64,000 nucleotides of DNA from Thermoplasmatales archaeon BRNA1 (GTDB lineage: Archaea > Thermoplasmatota > Thermoplasmata > Methanomassiliicoccales > Methanomethylophilaceae): contig CP002916.1 in assembly GCA_000350305.1 (NCBI GenBank), forward strand, positions 992,001 through 1,056,000, given 5' to 3'. The notes under the pieces are model-generated. The model had not been told where the DNA came from. It searched no databases and was given only the letters and a program-made list of their open reading frames with translations. Positions 33,908 to 42,967 of the stretch are shown piece by piece. Both the position numbers and the translations under genes were made by a program. Numbering within the stretch: the first letter of the stretch is position 1; every line of letters starts with the position of its first letter.

Positions 33908-34154
33908 TGCGTCTGATATGGACCCATTTATTAATAGGATTGTCACAAAAAATTCCTTTGTTTTTGTAAACTGTCCGTACCTGACGGCTAGGTACATGCC
34001 GGAAACTGCATCTTGTTTGAAAGAACCAAAAAGAGGGGGAACTCACTATCGGTTCAGGCAGATCTTTTCTTGTCTAGGTATGTATGAACCGTAAGTGGGA
34101 ACGAGCCATTCGTAATCCCCATAACCGCCCTGGGGCCGTGAAAACTCAAGTAAT

Positions 34155-34170
34155 GGGGGCCGGAGCCCCC
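34155..34170 (-). terminator. Terminator of the acyl-CoA synthetase gene
   Basis: GGGGGC-CGGA-GCCCCC stem 11 bp past the stop at 34181. A second imperfect stem lies upstream. The rest of 33908-34180 shows no gene. Confidence 0.6.
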
Positions 34171-34180
34171 TAAGTGATTT

Positions 34181-36274
34181 TCAGTGCACGATGGTGCAGA
34201 GGCAGTCGACTGCGTAGCAGCCTTCTCCCTTCTTGCCGACCAGCACAGGGTTGATCTCGATCTCCTTGATCTCGGGGTTCTCGACGGAGATGAGGACGAT
34301 CCTCCTGATGACATCCTTGATGGCGTCGATGTCGGCGACCGGCAGTCCGCGGGCTCCGGAGAGGAGCTTGTAGGCCTTGGTCGAGGTGATCATGTCGTCG
34401 AGCTGCTGCTCGGTCATGGGCACGTGCTTCTGGGAGATCTCCCTGAGGATCTCGACGTAGATTCCTCCGAGTCCGAAGGAGACAACGGGACCGAACTGGA
34501 CGTCGCGGACCATGGAGAGGATGACCTCCTGACCGGAGACCATCTGCTGGATGGAGACGCCGTCGAGCCTTGCCTCGGGCTTGTTCTTCTTGCAGTTCGC
34601 CATGATGCTGTTGAAGGCGTTCTTGGCGGCCTCCGCATCCTTGACTCCGACGACGACTCCGCCGACATCGGTCTTGTGCTGGATGTCGGGGGAGATGATC
34701 TTCATGACGACGGGATAGCAGATCTTGTTGCAGGCGTCCACGGCGTCCTTCTCGGAGGTGACGGATGCCTCTCCGGGGACGGGGACTCCGTAGGCCTGGA
34801 AGATCTTCTTACCCTCGGCCTCGGTGAGCGAGTAGCGTCCCTCGGCGACTGCGCCGTCGAGGATGGCCTTGACCGCCTTGCGCCCGTCCGCCTTGGGCAT
34901 CTTGAGCGGGTCGGCGGGTGCCTCGAGTCCGAGCTGGTACTTGCGCATGATGTCCAGGGCCCTGACAGCTCTGTCGGGGGTGGGGTAGGTGGGGAACTGG
35001 GCCTCCTTGAGGATGGCGTTGGCCTCACCGCACTTCTTTCCTCCCGCGAAGCAGGTGGTGGCGGGGTAGGGCAGTTCGTGCATAATCTTCACGAGGACCT
35101 TCGCGACGTCGGGCAGGTCGGCGGTGTCGAGGGGGGATCCCATGATGACGAGTCCTCCGACGGAGGGGTCCTTGATGATGGTCCTAACAGCGGTCTCGAA
35201 ATCCTCGGGGGAGGCGTCTCCCCTAATGTCGATGGGGTTGGTAAGACCGGCGACCTTGGGCATCTTCTCCCTGAACTCCGCGATGGTGGAGTCGGCGAGC
35301 TTCGCCGCGTAGACGTACTGTGCGCTGAACGCGGCGTCCGCGGACATGACTCCGAGACCTCCGGCGTTGGTGATGATTCCGATCGCGTCCTTCTTCATGG
35401 GCTCGCAGGCGGAGAACGCCATGAGGGCGTCGAACATCTCGTCGAGGTCGAATGCCCTGTGGATGTTGAGCTTCTTGAAGACGACGTTGTTGACGGCGTC
35501 GGAACCGGCGATGGATCCGGTGTGGGAGGAAGCTGCCTTGGAACCGGCCTCGGTCTTACCGGACTTGAAGACGACGATGGGCTTCTTGATGGGCATCTCC
35601 TCGATGGCCTTGATGAACCTCTCTCCGTTGGAGATTCCCTCGATGTACATTCCGATGACCTTGGTGTCGGGGTCCTCGGAGAAGTACCTGATGAAGTCGG
35701 CCTCGTCGAGGTCGGACTTGTTTCCGAAGGTGACGAAGTTGGCGACCCCCATTCCGCTGGTGCAGAACCAGTCGAGGATGGAGGAACCGACGGCTCCGGA
35801 CTGGGACATGATGGAGATGTTTCCCGCCTTGGGGACGATGTGGGAGAAGGTGTAGTTGACTCCCGCCCTGATGTTCATGTTTCCGAAGCAGTTCGGACCC
35901 ATGATGCGGACGCCGCATGCCTTGGCGGTGGCGACGAGCTCCTCCTCGAGCTTCTTACCCTCGGGGCTGTCCTCCTTGAATCCCGCGGTCAGGATGCTGA
36001 CGTATTTGATGCCGGCCTCACCGCAGTCCTTGATTGCCTGGATGACGAAGTCCCTCTTGACGGCCACGACAGCGACGTCGACGGGCTCGCCGATTTCCTT
36101 GACATTGGCGTACGCCTTGTATCCCATGATCTCCCCGCCCTTGGGGTTGATCGGGTAGAGCTTTCCCTTGAATCCGGCGTCGATCATGTTCTTGACGAGC
36201 ATTCCGCCGAGCTTGGTTTCGTCTGCGGATGCGCCGATGACCGCCAGCGCCTTCGGGTTAAGATAAGCTAACAT
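34181..36274 (-). CDS. acd: ADP-forming acetate/acyl-CoA synthetase (alpha-beta fusion)
   Basis: 697 residues. Domains in order: CoA-binding Rossmann domain (1-130), succinyl-CoA-ligase-like domain with the phospho-histidine segment SSHTGSIAGSDAV, then a C-terminal ATP-grasp domain (about 470-697). It couples acyl-CoA cleavage to ATP formation. Fused ACD proteins are common in archaea. Its role here may be acetate assimilation or organic-acid activation. The ATG lies about 26 nt after TTATTAATAATG, so it is leaderless. Confidence 0.9.
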   Translation of the reverse strand: MLAYLNPKALAVIGASADETKLGGMLVKNMIDAGFKGKLYPINPKGGEIMGYKAYANVKEIGEPVDVAVVAVKRDFVIQAIKDCGEAGIKYVSILTAGFKEDSPEGKKLEEELVATAKACGVRIMGPNCFGNMNIRAGVNYTFSHIVPKAGNISIMSQSGAVGSSILDWFCTSGMGVANFVTFGNKSDLDEADFIRYFSEDPDTKVIGMYIEGISNGERFIKAIEEMPIKKPIVVFKSGKTEAGSKAASSHTGSIAGSDAVNNVVFKKLNIHRAFDLDEMFDALMAFSACEPMKKDAIGIITNAGGLGVMSADAAFSAQYVYAAKLADSTIAEFREKMPKVAGLTNPIDIRGDASPEDFETAVRTIIKDPSVGGLVIMGSPLDTADLPDVAKVLVKIMHELPYPATTCFAGGKKCGEANAILKEAQFPTYPTPDRAVRALDIMRKYQLGLEAPADPLKMPKADGRKAVKAILDGAVAEGRYSLTEAEGKKIFQAYGVPVPGEASVTSEKDAVDACNKICYPVVMKIISPDIQHKTDVGGVVVGVKDAEAAKNAFNSIMANCKKNKPEARLDGVSIQQMVSGQEVILSMVRDVQFGPVVSFGLGGIYVEILREISQKHVPMTEQQLDDMITSTKAYKLLSGARGLPVADIDAIKDVIRRIVLISVENPEIKEIEINPVLVGKKGEGCYAVDCLCTIVH

Positions 36275-36766
36275 AAGTGCCGTAATTCTCTCATTATTAA
36301 TAAGTCTGATTACGTGAGTTGCGATTTGATACGAAATTCGTAGAATTCATCACGATTTATCTTCGATTTCCGCATATTTGACTGCAGAATTGACAATAGA
36401 ATTGCAAAAATACGCAATCGACGAACAATAAGGCACATAACGTAGTCTATAATCGTCGATTGCCGACTATCAACACACCGTGCACCAAGGTCGCGAACGG
36501 GACAACCCTTTATTACCCGACGGTGCATCGTGTGTATGACCGCCCCGACCTCCGGACGCGATTCGTATCCGACCAAGGTACGGAACGGCCTACAGCGACC
36601 CCGTCCCAACTATGTTGGGCTCTTGCGGTAGCAGCGACGTGTCGTCGTATGCAGTGACCGGAAGCCAACGCGGGGCCCGACACACACTCCCGGCGTACGT
36701 CAGTGCCCCGAGGCCGTCGTCATCGGCGGACGATGAAACGGCGTGTTAGCGCCCGGGAGACAATTC
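36275..36766. other. Gene-free region with a compact structured stretch
   Basis: 36275-36480 is AT-rich acd promoter sequence. From about 36480 the base composition becomes GC-rich without an open frame on either strand, which is atypical for spacers here. It carries a promoter-like CGAACGG (36494-36500) and TTTATTAC (36509-36516) and then four hairpins, described as a candidate RNA in the next entry. Confidence 0.55.
36538..36745 (+). ncRNA. Candidate structured non-coding RNA
   Basis: A TATA at 36509-36516, with CGAACGG before it, predicts a start near 36538. Downstream are CCCAAC-TAT-GTTGGG (36605-36619), CGACG-TGT-CGTCG (36635-36647), a CGGGGC/GCCCCG stem (36671-36676 with 36705-36710), and a two-part stem GCCGT-CGTC/GACG-ACGGC within 36713-36742. 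I found no match to SRP RNA, RNase P RNA or tRNA consensus words. The 3' end is a guess. Confidence 0.35.
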
Positions 36767-37444
36767 TCATACCTCGAGGGCCTCCTCGCGGAGGTACTGC
36801 AGCGCGTCGGCCATCATCGGGTACCTGGACTCGATCTCGGAGTACTTCTTGGAATGCATCTTTCCCTCCGGATCGAATCCCAGGAGGATGTGGCACAGTT
36901 CGTGGTAGAGGCAGTAGTCGAGCACGTATTCCGGGACGTTCTCGCTGTCGAGAATCTTCGAGATGCTGACGAACTTCATCAGCACCGAGCAGTGTCCCAC
37001 CGGGTCGTCGTCGATAGCCCTAGCCCATGTGAGGTAGATCTCGGGATCGTATTCGAGAAGGCCCGCGTCGCACAGGCGCCTGTAGGACTCGTTGAGGTCC
37101 CTGGAATCCCCGGCGGGGGTCCTCAGGATGGTCCTGCACCTCCTGACGTAGATCATCTGCTTGTCCCTGACGAACCCGGGGCGGGTGACCCACGACTTCA
37201 GCTCCTGGGAGTATCCTGTGTTCTCCCCGCAGATCCTCCCGAAAAGGGATTCAGCGAGGCTGTCGAACACCCCCTCCGGCGCGTCCTCCAGGTAGTCGCT
37301 GACCTTGAAGTCGGCCCACCTGTAGGACCTCTGCCACCTGACCTTGAAATCCTTGAAGGATACGAACTCGGCGTTGACGTCGGTGTACCCGTACTTCTTT
37401 CCCGCCCTGCGGAAACATCTCTTCATCATCTCTTCCGATTCCAT
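36767..37444 (-). CDS. SprT-like zinc metallopeptidase-fold protein
   Basis: 225 residues. The C-terminal half carries LYHELCHILLGFDPEGKMHSKKY, an HExxH zinc site with a following His, as in SprT/DUF45-type gluzincins. The N-terminal half (FKDFKVRWQRSYRWADF) is not recognised. SprT homologues cleave DNA-protein crosslinks in eukaryotes (SPRTN); function in archaea is unclear. It has its own promoter (CTTTAAAT near 37492). Confidence 0.7.
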   Translation of the reverse strand: MESEEMMKRCFRRAGKKYGYTDVNAEFVSFKDFKVRWQRSYRWADFKVSDYLEDAPEGVFDSLAESLFGRICGENTGYSQELKSWVTRPGFVRDKQMIYVRRCRTILRTPAGDSRDLNESYRRLCDAGLLEYDPEIYLTWARAIDDDPVGHCSVLMKFVSISKILDSENVPEYVLDYCLYHELCHILLGFDPEGKMHSKKYSEIESRYPMMADALQYLREEALEV

Positions 37445-37554
37445 GTGAATCCCTGCGGCGGATGCCGCGGTGATAGTCTCGCAGTCATGGAATTTAAAGA
37501 GCGGAGAGTACAGTCAGTATCCGGGGGTGCGGAAACTGACTGTAGCTTCCGGGA

Positions 37555-38085
37555 TCACTCGCCGGTGTCGAGGAACTTCTGGGTGCGCTCCTTGGTGAGG
37601 ACCTTGCATATGCAGTCCACAGCCGCCTCGGTCTCGGGAGTGGTACCGAGGAAGGTGCCCTGGGCGAGATAGGATGTGATCTTGTGGTCGAAAGCAGCGA
37701 AGTATGTGGATATGACACAGTACTGCGCCACGGTGCCGGCCATGACAGCGATATCGCACCCGTTCGACTTGATGACCTCCTCGAGGTTGGTGTCTAGGAA
37801 AGAGTTCATGTTCTCCTTCTCGACGTAGATGTCCCCCTCGCGGGTCTCGATACCCTCGAAGAACTCGTCCCCGTCCTCGCCCTCGTAAGGACGGCAGGTG
37901 GGACCCTTGAACTTCACGAATATGACCGGGTTCCCTGCCTTACGGAACATCGCGGAGAACTCGTTGACATCCTTCACGGCTGCCGCGCATCTCTCCTTCC
38001 AGTCGGGACGGTCGAGGAAGAACTTCCTCTGGGCGTCGATGACCACGAATGCCGGCTTCTTTCCCCATATCTCTTCCATTATCAT
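37555..38085 (-). CDS. Isochorismatase-family cysteine hydrolase
   Basis: 176 residues. Catalytic triad positions: Asp in FVVIDAQRKF, a Lys in VIFVKFKG and Cys in VAQYCVISTYFAAFDH. Family members hydrolyse amides (nicotinamide, ureido compounds, N-carbamoylsarcosine) or vinyl ethers. It is the third gene of an operon behind two CbiZ-like amidohydrolases, 9 bp after the second, with GAGGT 6 nt before the ATG. An amide substrate related to theirs is suggested. It therefore falls under the TGGAT-N5-ATCCA operator. Confidence 0.82.
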   Translation of the reverse strand: MIMEEIWGKKPAFVVIDAQRKFFLDRPDWKERCAAAVKDVNEFSAMFRKAGNPVIFVKFKGPTCRPYEGEDGDEFFEGIETREGDIYVEKENMNSFLDTNLEEVIKSNGCDIAVMAGTVAQYCVISTYFAAFDHKITSYLAQGTFLGTTPETEAAVDCICKVLTKERTQKFLDTGE

Positions 38086-38094
38086 ATCAGGACC

Positions 38095-38925
38095 TCACAG
38101 GTTGTCGGCCATTGCCTTCACTATCTCCAGTACTGAACCGCACTTCGGGATCTCCTTCCCGCAGTATGCGGATGCCATGCGGCGGGCTGCCTCGAGACCC
38201 TCTTCCTGGGTCACGACCCCCCATACGATCTCGTCACGGACATGCAACAGTGCCAGCAATATCGGGTCATGCCCGTCGGGGATGTCGAAATCCGCCCCCA
38301 GGCGGAGAAGCGGGAGCCTGCTTCCCTTGACGGTCTCATTGGATACTCCGTTGCACTCGGCGGAGCGGGTCACGGCCTCGATGGTGGTGCGTCCGATGAG
38401 CTCCCCCAGTTTCGAATGCTTACCTGTTCCAAGTAGCCTGAGTTTGCTGTCGCGGCGGCAGACCACTGTCATATCCTGGAGGACCATTCCCGACGATGTG
38501 CCCCTGCCGTTGTTCCCGATGCCCAGCTCGCGGATCACCGCGGTAATGGCCTCGGTAGCGGTCACCATCGCCCTCGATGTGCCTAGCACCGGGACGTCGG
38601 CATCGATCATAAGAACTAGAGATATCCCTCCGCCGGAGGTGTCCGGCCTCTCACCGGCGCGGACGTGTCCCCTGCCGATGTCGGCTACGGCTACGGCGGC
38701 GACCCTAGTGGTGCCGTCGTACTCCATCACGGACGCCCCGTAGCAGCTCTCCTTCCCGTAGAAGGGCATGCTGAGCATGTCTGCGGGACCGTTCCCGAAA
38801 CAGATCCCCCTGCAGCCGTCGGCCGGACTGCCGCAGGTGGACAATACCTCCGCATCGTCACAGGAGAAGACGATTCTGAGACCGCCCTCGTCATCGAGGT
38901 CGAATCCGGGTGTGAGGTGCCTCAT
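38095..38925 (-). CDS. Divergent CbiZ-like amidohydrolase, paralogue B
   Basis: 276 residues from the ATG at 38925, which overlaps the stop of the upstream CbiZ-like gene (ATGA). It follows the CbiZ plan: EVLSTCGSP, then VAVADIGRGHVRAGERPDTSGGGI where CbiZ has the TAGVTNAVRAGDP segment, then GRGTSSGMVLQDMTVVC and LGTGKHSKLGELIGRTTIEAV. The Ala/Asn residues of the canonical loop are changed, so the substrate may differ from cobinamide. Assignment rests on segment order; no alignment was run. Confidence 0.65.
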   Translation of the reverse strand: MRHLTPGFDLDDEGGLRIVFSCDDAEVLSTCGSPADGCRGICFGNGPADMLSMPFYGKESCYGASVMEYDGTTRVAAVAVADIGRGHVRAGERPDTSGGGISLVLMIDADVPVLGTSRAMVTATEAITAVIRELGIGNNGRGTSSGMVLQDMTVVCRRDSKLRLLGTGKHSKLGELIGRTTIEAVTRSAECNGVSNETVKGSRLPLLRLGADFDIPDGHDPILLALLHVRDEIVWGVVTQEEGLEAARRMASAYCGKEIPKCGSVLEIVKAMADNL

Positions 38926-40073
38926 TCCCTCGCCTCCCAAAGGACTGTGGCACGGTATTGCATCAGCATCGCCAGGATCAGGCTCATGTGCTCCGGGATC
39001 GACTCGGTGTGCTCCAGCCTCGCGTCGTAGACAGGAGTATGGGGCAGGATGTCGCTCAATGCGCCGTCCACTATCTTCTTTGCCGTCACCAGCCCCTCTC
39101 TGCCATCCACGGTCCCGGCGTCTATCGCGTCCTGAATGCGCAGGGCTGCGGTGAAGACGGACACAACGTAGGGGTCGGGGAAGACGATCTTCTTGGCATC
39201 GACGAGGTCCCTCATCCTGTTGGGGAAGCGGATCTCGTCCTCCATCAGGTTCTCCTTGATCCCGAAACGTGACAGCTGGACCATGGCGTCGCACTGGGTG
39301 GATGGGGTCATGGCAGACTGCCAGTCGAAGGCGCGGGACAGGTTCTCCTTCACAAGGTCGACGACACCTATGGCGAAATCGGAGTCGATGCGGACCGACT
39401 CCATCCTCGTCGCTCCTTTCCTGGATATGATTGCGATCTGATCTGTACCGGAACCGGTGGCGATGCGGTGGCTGTAGAGGCTCTTGGCCTGGAACTCCTG
39501 GATCACGCAGCTCTTGGCCTGGACCATGATGTTCATCAGCTGCAGCATGGCGGAATCGCTGAGTTCGGCTTCGACGGACATGATCATGACGATGGTTCCG
39601 TTCTTCTCCATGTAGCGCTTAGCCTCGTCGAAACTTGCCGGATCCCCGGCGCATCCGCCGTTGCCGCGGATGCCAGCAGTGATGGCGACCGATACCGGGA
39701 CGGAACCGCACTTCAGGGTACCCACGGAGGCGTTCTCCATGTTGGCGGCGGTACCTTCGGCAACGACGTCGGCAGGGTCGAAACCCAGCTTGCGGAAGCA
39801 CTCGGCAGTGTACTCTCCGACGACGCTGCGGTTTCCCACCATCATCTGGTACTCAAGGTTCCCTCCGAGGCTGCTCATGTTGATGACCGCTTTCGGGGAA
39901 TCCGTGAATCCGCCGTTGAAGTACCCTGTGGACAATACCCTGAACTTATCATCTGGGAGCATTGCGATTAGAGCCCTCGCCTGGCGGTAGACTGTTATCC
40001 CGCAGCACATATCCGCATATTTCCGGCGGTCGTCCGTCGGTTCCTTTTCCAATACTTCCTGCCAAGTGATCAT
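38922..40073 (-). CDS. Divergent CbiZ-like amidohydrolase, paralogue A
   Basis: 383 residues. It shows the CbiZ pattern: RVLSTGYFNGGF, VAITAGIRGNGGCAGDPASF in place of TAGVxNAxRAGDP, and ATGSGTDQIAIISRKGATRMES for the GTTSDAMAIVS segment. N- and C-terminal parts exceed the usual CbiZ length. First gene of A-B-cysteine hydrolase. A TGGAT-ATATA-ATCCA palindrome covers its TATA (40107-40121). Separate from the canonical cbiZ of the cobamide operon, it probably acts on a different amide-bearing corrinoid or tetrapyrrole. Confidence 0.72.
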   Translation of the reverse strand: MITWQEVLEKEPTDDRRKYADMCCGITVYRQARALIAMLPDDKFRVLSTGYFNGGFTDSPKAVINMSSLGGNLEYQMMVGNRSVVGEYTAECFRKLGFDPADVVAEGTAANMENASVGTLKCGSVPVSVAITAGIRGNGGCAGDPASFDEAKRYMEKNGTIVMIMSVEAELSDSAMLQLMNIMVQAKSCVIQEFQAKSLYSHRIATGSGTDQIAIISRKGATRMESVRIDSDFAIGVVDLVKENLSRAFDWQSAMTPSTQCDAMVQLSRFGIKENLMEDEIRFPNRMRDLVDAKKIVFPDPYVVSVFTAALRIQDAIDAGTVDGREGLVTAKKIVDGALSDILPHTPVYDARLEHTESIPEHMSLILAMLMQYRATVLWEARE

Positions 40074-40106
40074 GCCGATGCCTTCCTTGAGAGCCAGTAT
40101 AGAATT

Positions 40107-40121
40107 TGGATATATAATCCA
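40107..40121 (-). promoter_or_regulatory. Operator TGGAT-ATATA-ATCCA
   Basis: A perfect 15-bp palindrome that includes the TATA of the CbiZ-like operon, 34 bp upstream of its start codon. Confidence 0.7.
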
Positions 40122-40258
40122 GATACAATTCGTTAAATCAATCCAATATATTATTCAGCAAGTGCCAGATGTATATACTGTGCACATTTGATGTAACAGA
40201 ACCGATATGCTGAATGGTTACATAATAAGGCCAACTAAAATTCGCGTTATATATGGGT

Positions 40259-40273
40259 TGGATGATTAATCCA
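40259..40273 (+). promoter_or_regulatory. Operator TGGAT-GATTA-ATCCA
   Basis: Lies right after TATA GTTATATATG (40246-40255) and touches the ATG at 40273, covering the predicted start of a leaderless transcript for the binding protein. Only 138 bp from the operator of the divergent CbiZ-like operon. Confidence 0.75.
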
Positions 40274-41667
40274 TGATCTATATGGATCCTTCACAAACGA
40301 AAATAATTGCAATCGTCTGTGTCGCCGTCCTCGCGGTCGGAGCAGGAGCTGCCGTGTTCCTCTACATGGGCAGCGACGGCAGCGATCCCGACTACGGAGC
40401 CGCACTCCCGGTCTACGGAAACGCCGACCTGGACGCGGATATCGACTCCGACGATCTAGACGTCATCCAGAAGATTATCGATCAGAAAGAGGGGTACACC
40501 CTTGCGAAGTACGGTCTTGCAGACGCCAACCGCGACGGCAAGGTCACCGCTGACGACAAGACTCTCGTCCAGAACATCATCGACAAGAAGGAAGTTACCA
40601 TCTTCCACAACAGCTACGCCAACGACGGCGGTGACAAGGTCACCATCTCCGTTGTCAGCAGCAAGTGGCCCGCAACCAACGTCATGACCACCTACAACTC
40701 CACCGAGTTCATATTCAAGGTCATCGGCGCTTCCGCGAACGTCGTAGCCGGAACCGATGCAAAGAGCACCGGACAGGATCTGGCCCTCTACTGGGACATT
40801 TACGCTAACGCTTCCGCCCTTGCCACCACCGACTGGGGAATGAACATCGATCTCGACAACCTCAGCACCGTCATGGAGGCAAAGAAGACCCGCACCCTGT
40901 TCGCATCCGGATACTCCGCATACGACGCGACCAACGTGGACGGTATCGAGGCCCTCGGATGCGACGTCATCAGGCTCTGCGAGAGCGTTCCTCTCCTCGA
41001 GCCCACCGTTGCTTCCATCCTCCTCGCCGGATTCTTCGTCGACAAACTCGACAACGCGAAGGATGTTGCGGAACTCTACACCAAGGTCTACAACAAGACC
41101 ATGACCCTCGCCGGCAAGATTGCCGATGCAGACAAGGTCAAGTTCATGTGCGGACTCGGCGGAGAGAACAACCAGCACACCGTCAAGTGCGTCAAGGCCG
41201 GAGGAGCTTTCGCTCTGACAGGTGCCACCGATGCCGTTATTGACATGTACGGATCCTACGAGGTCGGAGACTGGATTTACAAATACAAGGTCGACTGCTT
41301 CCTCGAGCCCGTCTGGAGCAACGCAAACAACGGACACTTCTTCGACAAGACCCTGAACAAGGCGAACATCCTGAAGATCTTCGGAGACGACCCCGACATC
41401 GACGGATGGGGAACCCACGGACTGAACATCGAGAACATGCAGGTCTACAAGGACGGACACGTGTACGTCGTATACGGAGACCTCCCGATGTCCTTCGACA
41501 TCCTCCTCCGCGGATACACCATGTACCCCGATGTCTACAAGAGCCTCTACAACGACTCCATGGAGGAGCTCCTCGAGCACCTTGGAAAGAACAAGGACGG
41601 GAAGGAATTCTCCAGCCTCGGCCTGAAGTTCGTCTACTCCATCGAAGAGATCAAAGCTCTTCCCTGA
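40273..41667 (+). CDS. Membrane-anchored ABC substrate-binding protein with dockerin-like domain
   Basis: 464 residues. An N-terminal hydrophobic anchor (about 11-32, IIAIVCVAVLAVGAGAAVFLY) is followed by two EF-hand-like dockerin repeats at 49-107: NADLDADIDSDD (degenerate) and DANRDGKVTADD (canonical calcium loop). The rest is a BtuF/FepB-type binding domain (TISVVSSKWPATNVMTTYNS onwards), normally bringing cobalamin, haem or siderophore to FecCD permeases. The dockerin may dock to a cohesin-like partner or simply rigidify a calcium-bound stalk. Expressed from the operator at 40259-40273; the two permeases are convergent to it. Confidence 0.82.
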   Translation: MIYMDPSQTKIIAIVCVAVLAVGAGAAVFLYMGSDGSDPDYGAALPVYGNADLDADIDSDDLDVIQKIIDQKEGYTLAKYGLADANRDGKVTADDKTLVQNIIDKKEVTIFHNSYANDGGDKVTISVVSSKWPATNVMTTYNSTEFIFKVIGASANVVAGTDAKSTGQDLALYWDIYANASALATTDWGMNIDLDNLSTVMEAKKTRTLFASGYSAYDATNVDGIEALGCDVIRLCESVPLLEPTVASILLAGFFVDKLDNAKDVAELYTKVYNKTMTLAGKIADADKVKFMCGLGGENNQHTVKCVKAGGAFALTGATDAVIDMYGSYEVGDWIYKYKVDCFLEPVWSNANNGHFFDKTLNKANILKIFGDDPDIDGWGTHGLNIENMQVYKDGHVYVVYGDLPMSFDILLRGYTMYPDVYKSLYNDSMEELLEHLGKNKDGKEFSSLGLKFVYSIEEIKALP

Positions 41668-41676
41668 AACTGTTTC

Positions 41677-41693
41677 GGGGGGCTCATCCCCCC
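41677..41693 (+). terminator. Terminator of the binding-protein gene
   Basis: GGGGGG-CTCAT-CCCCCC followed by ATCTTTT, 9 bp after the stop. Confidence 0.75.
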
Positions 41694-41756
41694 ATCTTTT
41701 CTACCCTGTATTCCGTGTCGAAGAACGTGAGAATGCCGCCGCCCACAGAGTGCCAG

Positions 41757-41774
41757 GTGGTGTGTTTCCACCAC
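41757..41774 (-). terminator. Hairpin past the permease genes
   Basis: GTGGTG-TGTTTC-CACCAC, about 115 bp beyond the stop of the second permease. No T-run, so weak. Confidence 0.3.
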
Positions 41775-41890
41775 ATGCACCCATCCCGCTATGTCAATGC
41801 ACAGGTGCGGAACGGCACCCGTATCTGAATAATCAGCAGGCCTCGGATTGGCAGAGATCCTGCCCCTCATCCTCCTCCGATTCCCTTCGC

Positions 41891-42967
41891 TCAGTTGCCC
41901 CAGGCGTTGTTCTTGCGACGCATGAGGATGAAGAGCATCATCGGACCTCCTACCAGGGAAGTCACGAATCCCACGGGGAAACCTCCGGGGATGAGCATCC
42001 TTGCAACACAGTCGGCGGCCAGAAGAAGCGTTGCGCCTGCGATGGAGGAGATGGGTATGAGGGTCTTGCTGTTCGAACCTGCATAGATGCGGACGATGTT
42101 CGGAATGACCAGTCCGATGAAACCGATGGTTCCGACGAAACAGACGGTGATCGAAGTGAACAGCGAGACGATGAGGATGGCGACGATGCGGATCCTGGGG
42201 GCATCGACGCCGAGGGTCTTGGAGTACTTGTCCCCCGCCGCCGTGATGTCGATCTTGTCGGCGAGGAAGAGCAGACTGACGATCATGATGATTGTGGACG
42301 GGATGAGGAACAGGATACAGTCCGGATCAAGCCTCCCGAGGCTTCCGATGCTCCATTTGTAGACCTCCTCCAACTGCTCGGGCGCCGCCGTATAATTGAT
42401 GAATGTGGTTATGGCCGAGAACAGGAAGGAAATGGCGATCCCCACGAACACTATCATGTTGGAGGTCGTGTTCCTGAAGACCGAGAACACGATGACTACG
42501 CCGCAGGGGATGAGCGAAAACAGGAAAGCGTTCGCCATGAGGCCGAAGTTCCCGGACACCACCCCGATCCCGAGGATGACGAAGCACGACACGCCGAGCA
42601 GAGCTCCTGCGGACAGCCCCATCGTGTAGGAATCCGCGAGCGGGTTCTTGATGACGGACTGCATCACCGCTCCGCCGGCTCCCAGGATTGCCCCGGCGGT
42701 GATACATGCGATCGCACGCGGGATGTAGCTCTCAAACACTATCAGGTCCTCGATGTACTCCCTGTAATCATCTGTGTTGATGTTCCCGTGGACATGGTCC
42801 TTGATGATCCCGAAAATCTCGCCGAGGGACAGGCCGTATTGGTTGATGGCCATCGAGAGGACCGCGAAGGTGATGCAGAGGGCCGTGGAAACGATGAACG
42901 CGATCATCTTGCGCCTGCGGGAGGCGAGATAGTCCTCCTTGGAGTACCTCTCGACATCACCAGACAT
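41891..42967 (-). CDS. FecCD/BtuC-type ABC permease, subunit 2
   Basis: 358 residues, about ten membrane helices. GAILGAGGAVMQSVIKNPLADSYTMGLSAGALLGV is the diagnostic BtuC/FhuB region, and GTIGFIGLVIPNIVRIYAG is the cytoplasmic coupling loop to the ATPase. The 5' end overlaps the first permease gene by 11 bp, indicating a stable heterodimer of two permeases. No BtuD-like ATPase gene follows. Substrate class: iron-siderophore, haem or cobalamin. Confidence 0.92.
   Translation of the reverse strand: MSGDVERYSKEDYLASRRRKMIAFIVSTALCITFAVLSMAINQYGLSLGEIFGIIKDHVHGNINTDDYREYIEDLIVFESYIPRAIACITAGAILGAGGAVMQSVIKNPLADSYTMGLSAGALLGVSCFVILGIGVVSGNFGLMANAFLFSLIPCGVVIVFSVFRNTTSNMIVFVGIAISFLFSAITTFINYTAAPEQLEEVYKWSIGSLGRLDPDCILFLIPSTIIMIVSLLFLADKIDITAAGDKYSKTLGVDAPRIRIVAILIVSLFTSITVCFVGTIGFIGLVIPNIVRIYAGSNSKTLIPISSIAGATLLLAADCVARMLIPGGFPVGFVTSLVGGPMMLFILMRRKNNAWGN

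Noticed and set aside
36310-36609. 99-codon frame in the acd upstream region
   Set aside because: No ribosome-binding site, no protein-like composition, and it crosses the promoter and hairpin region.
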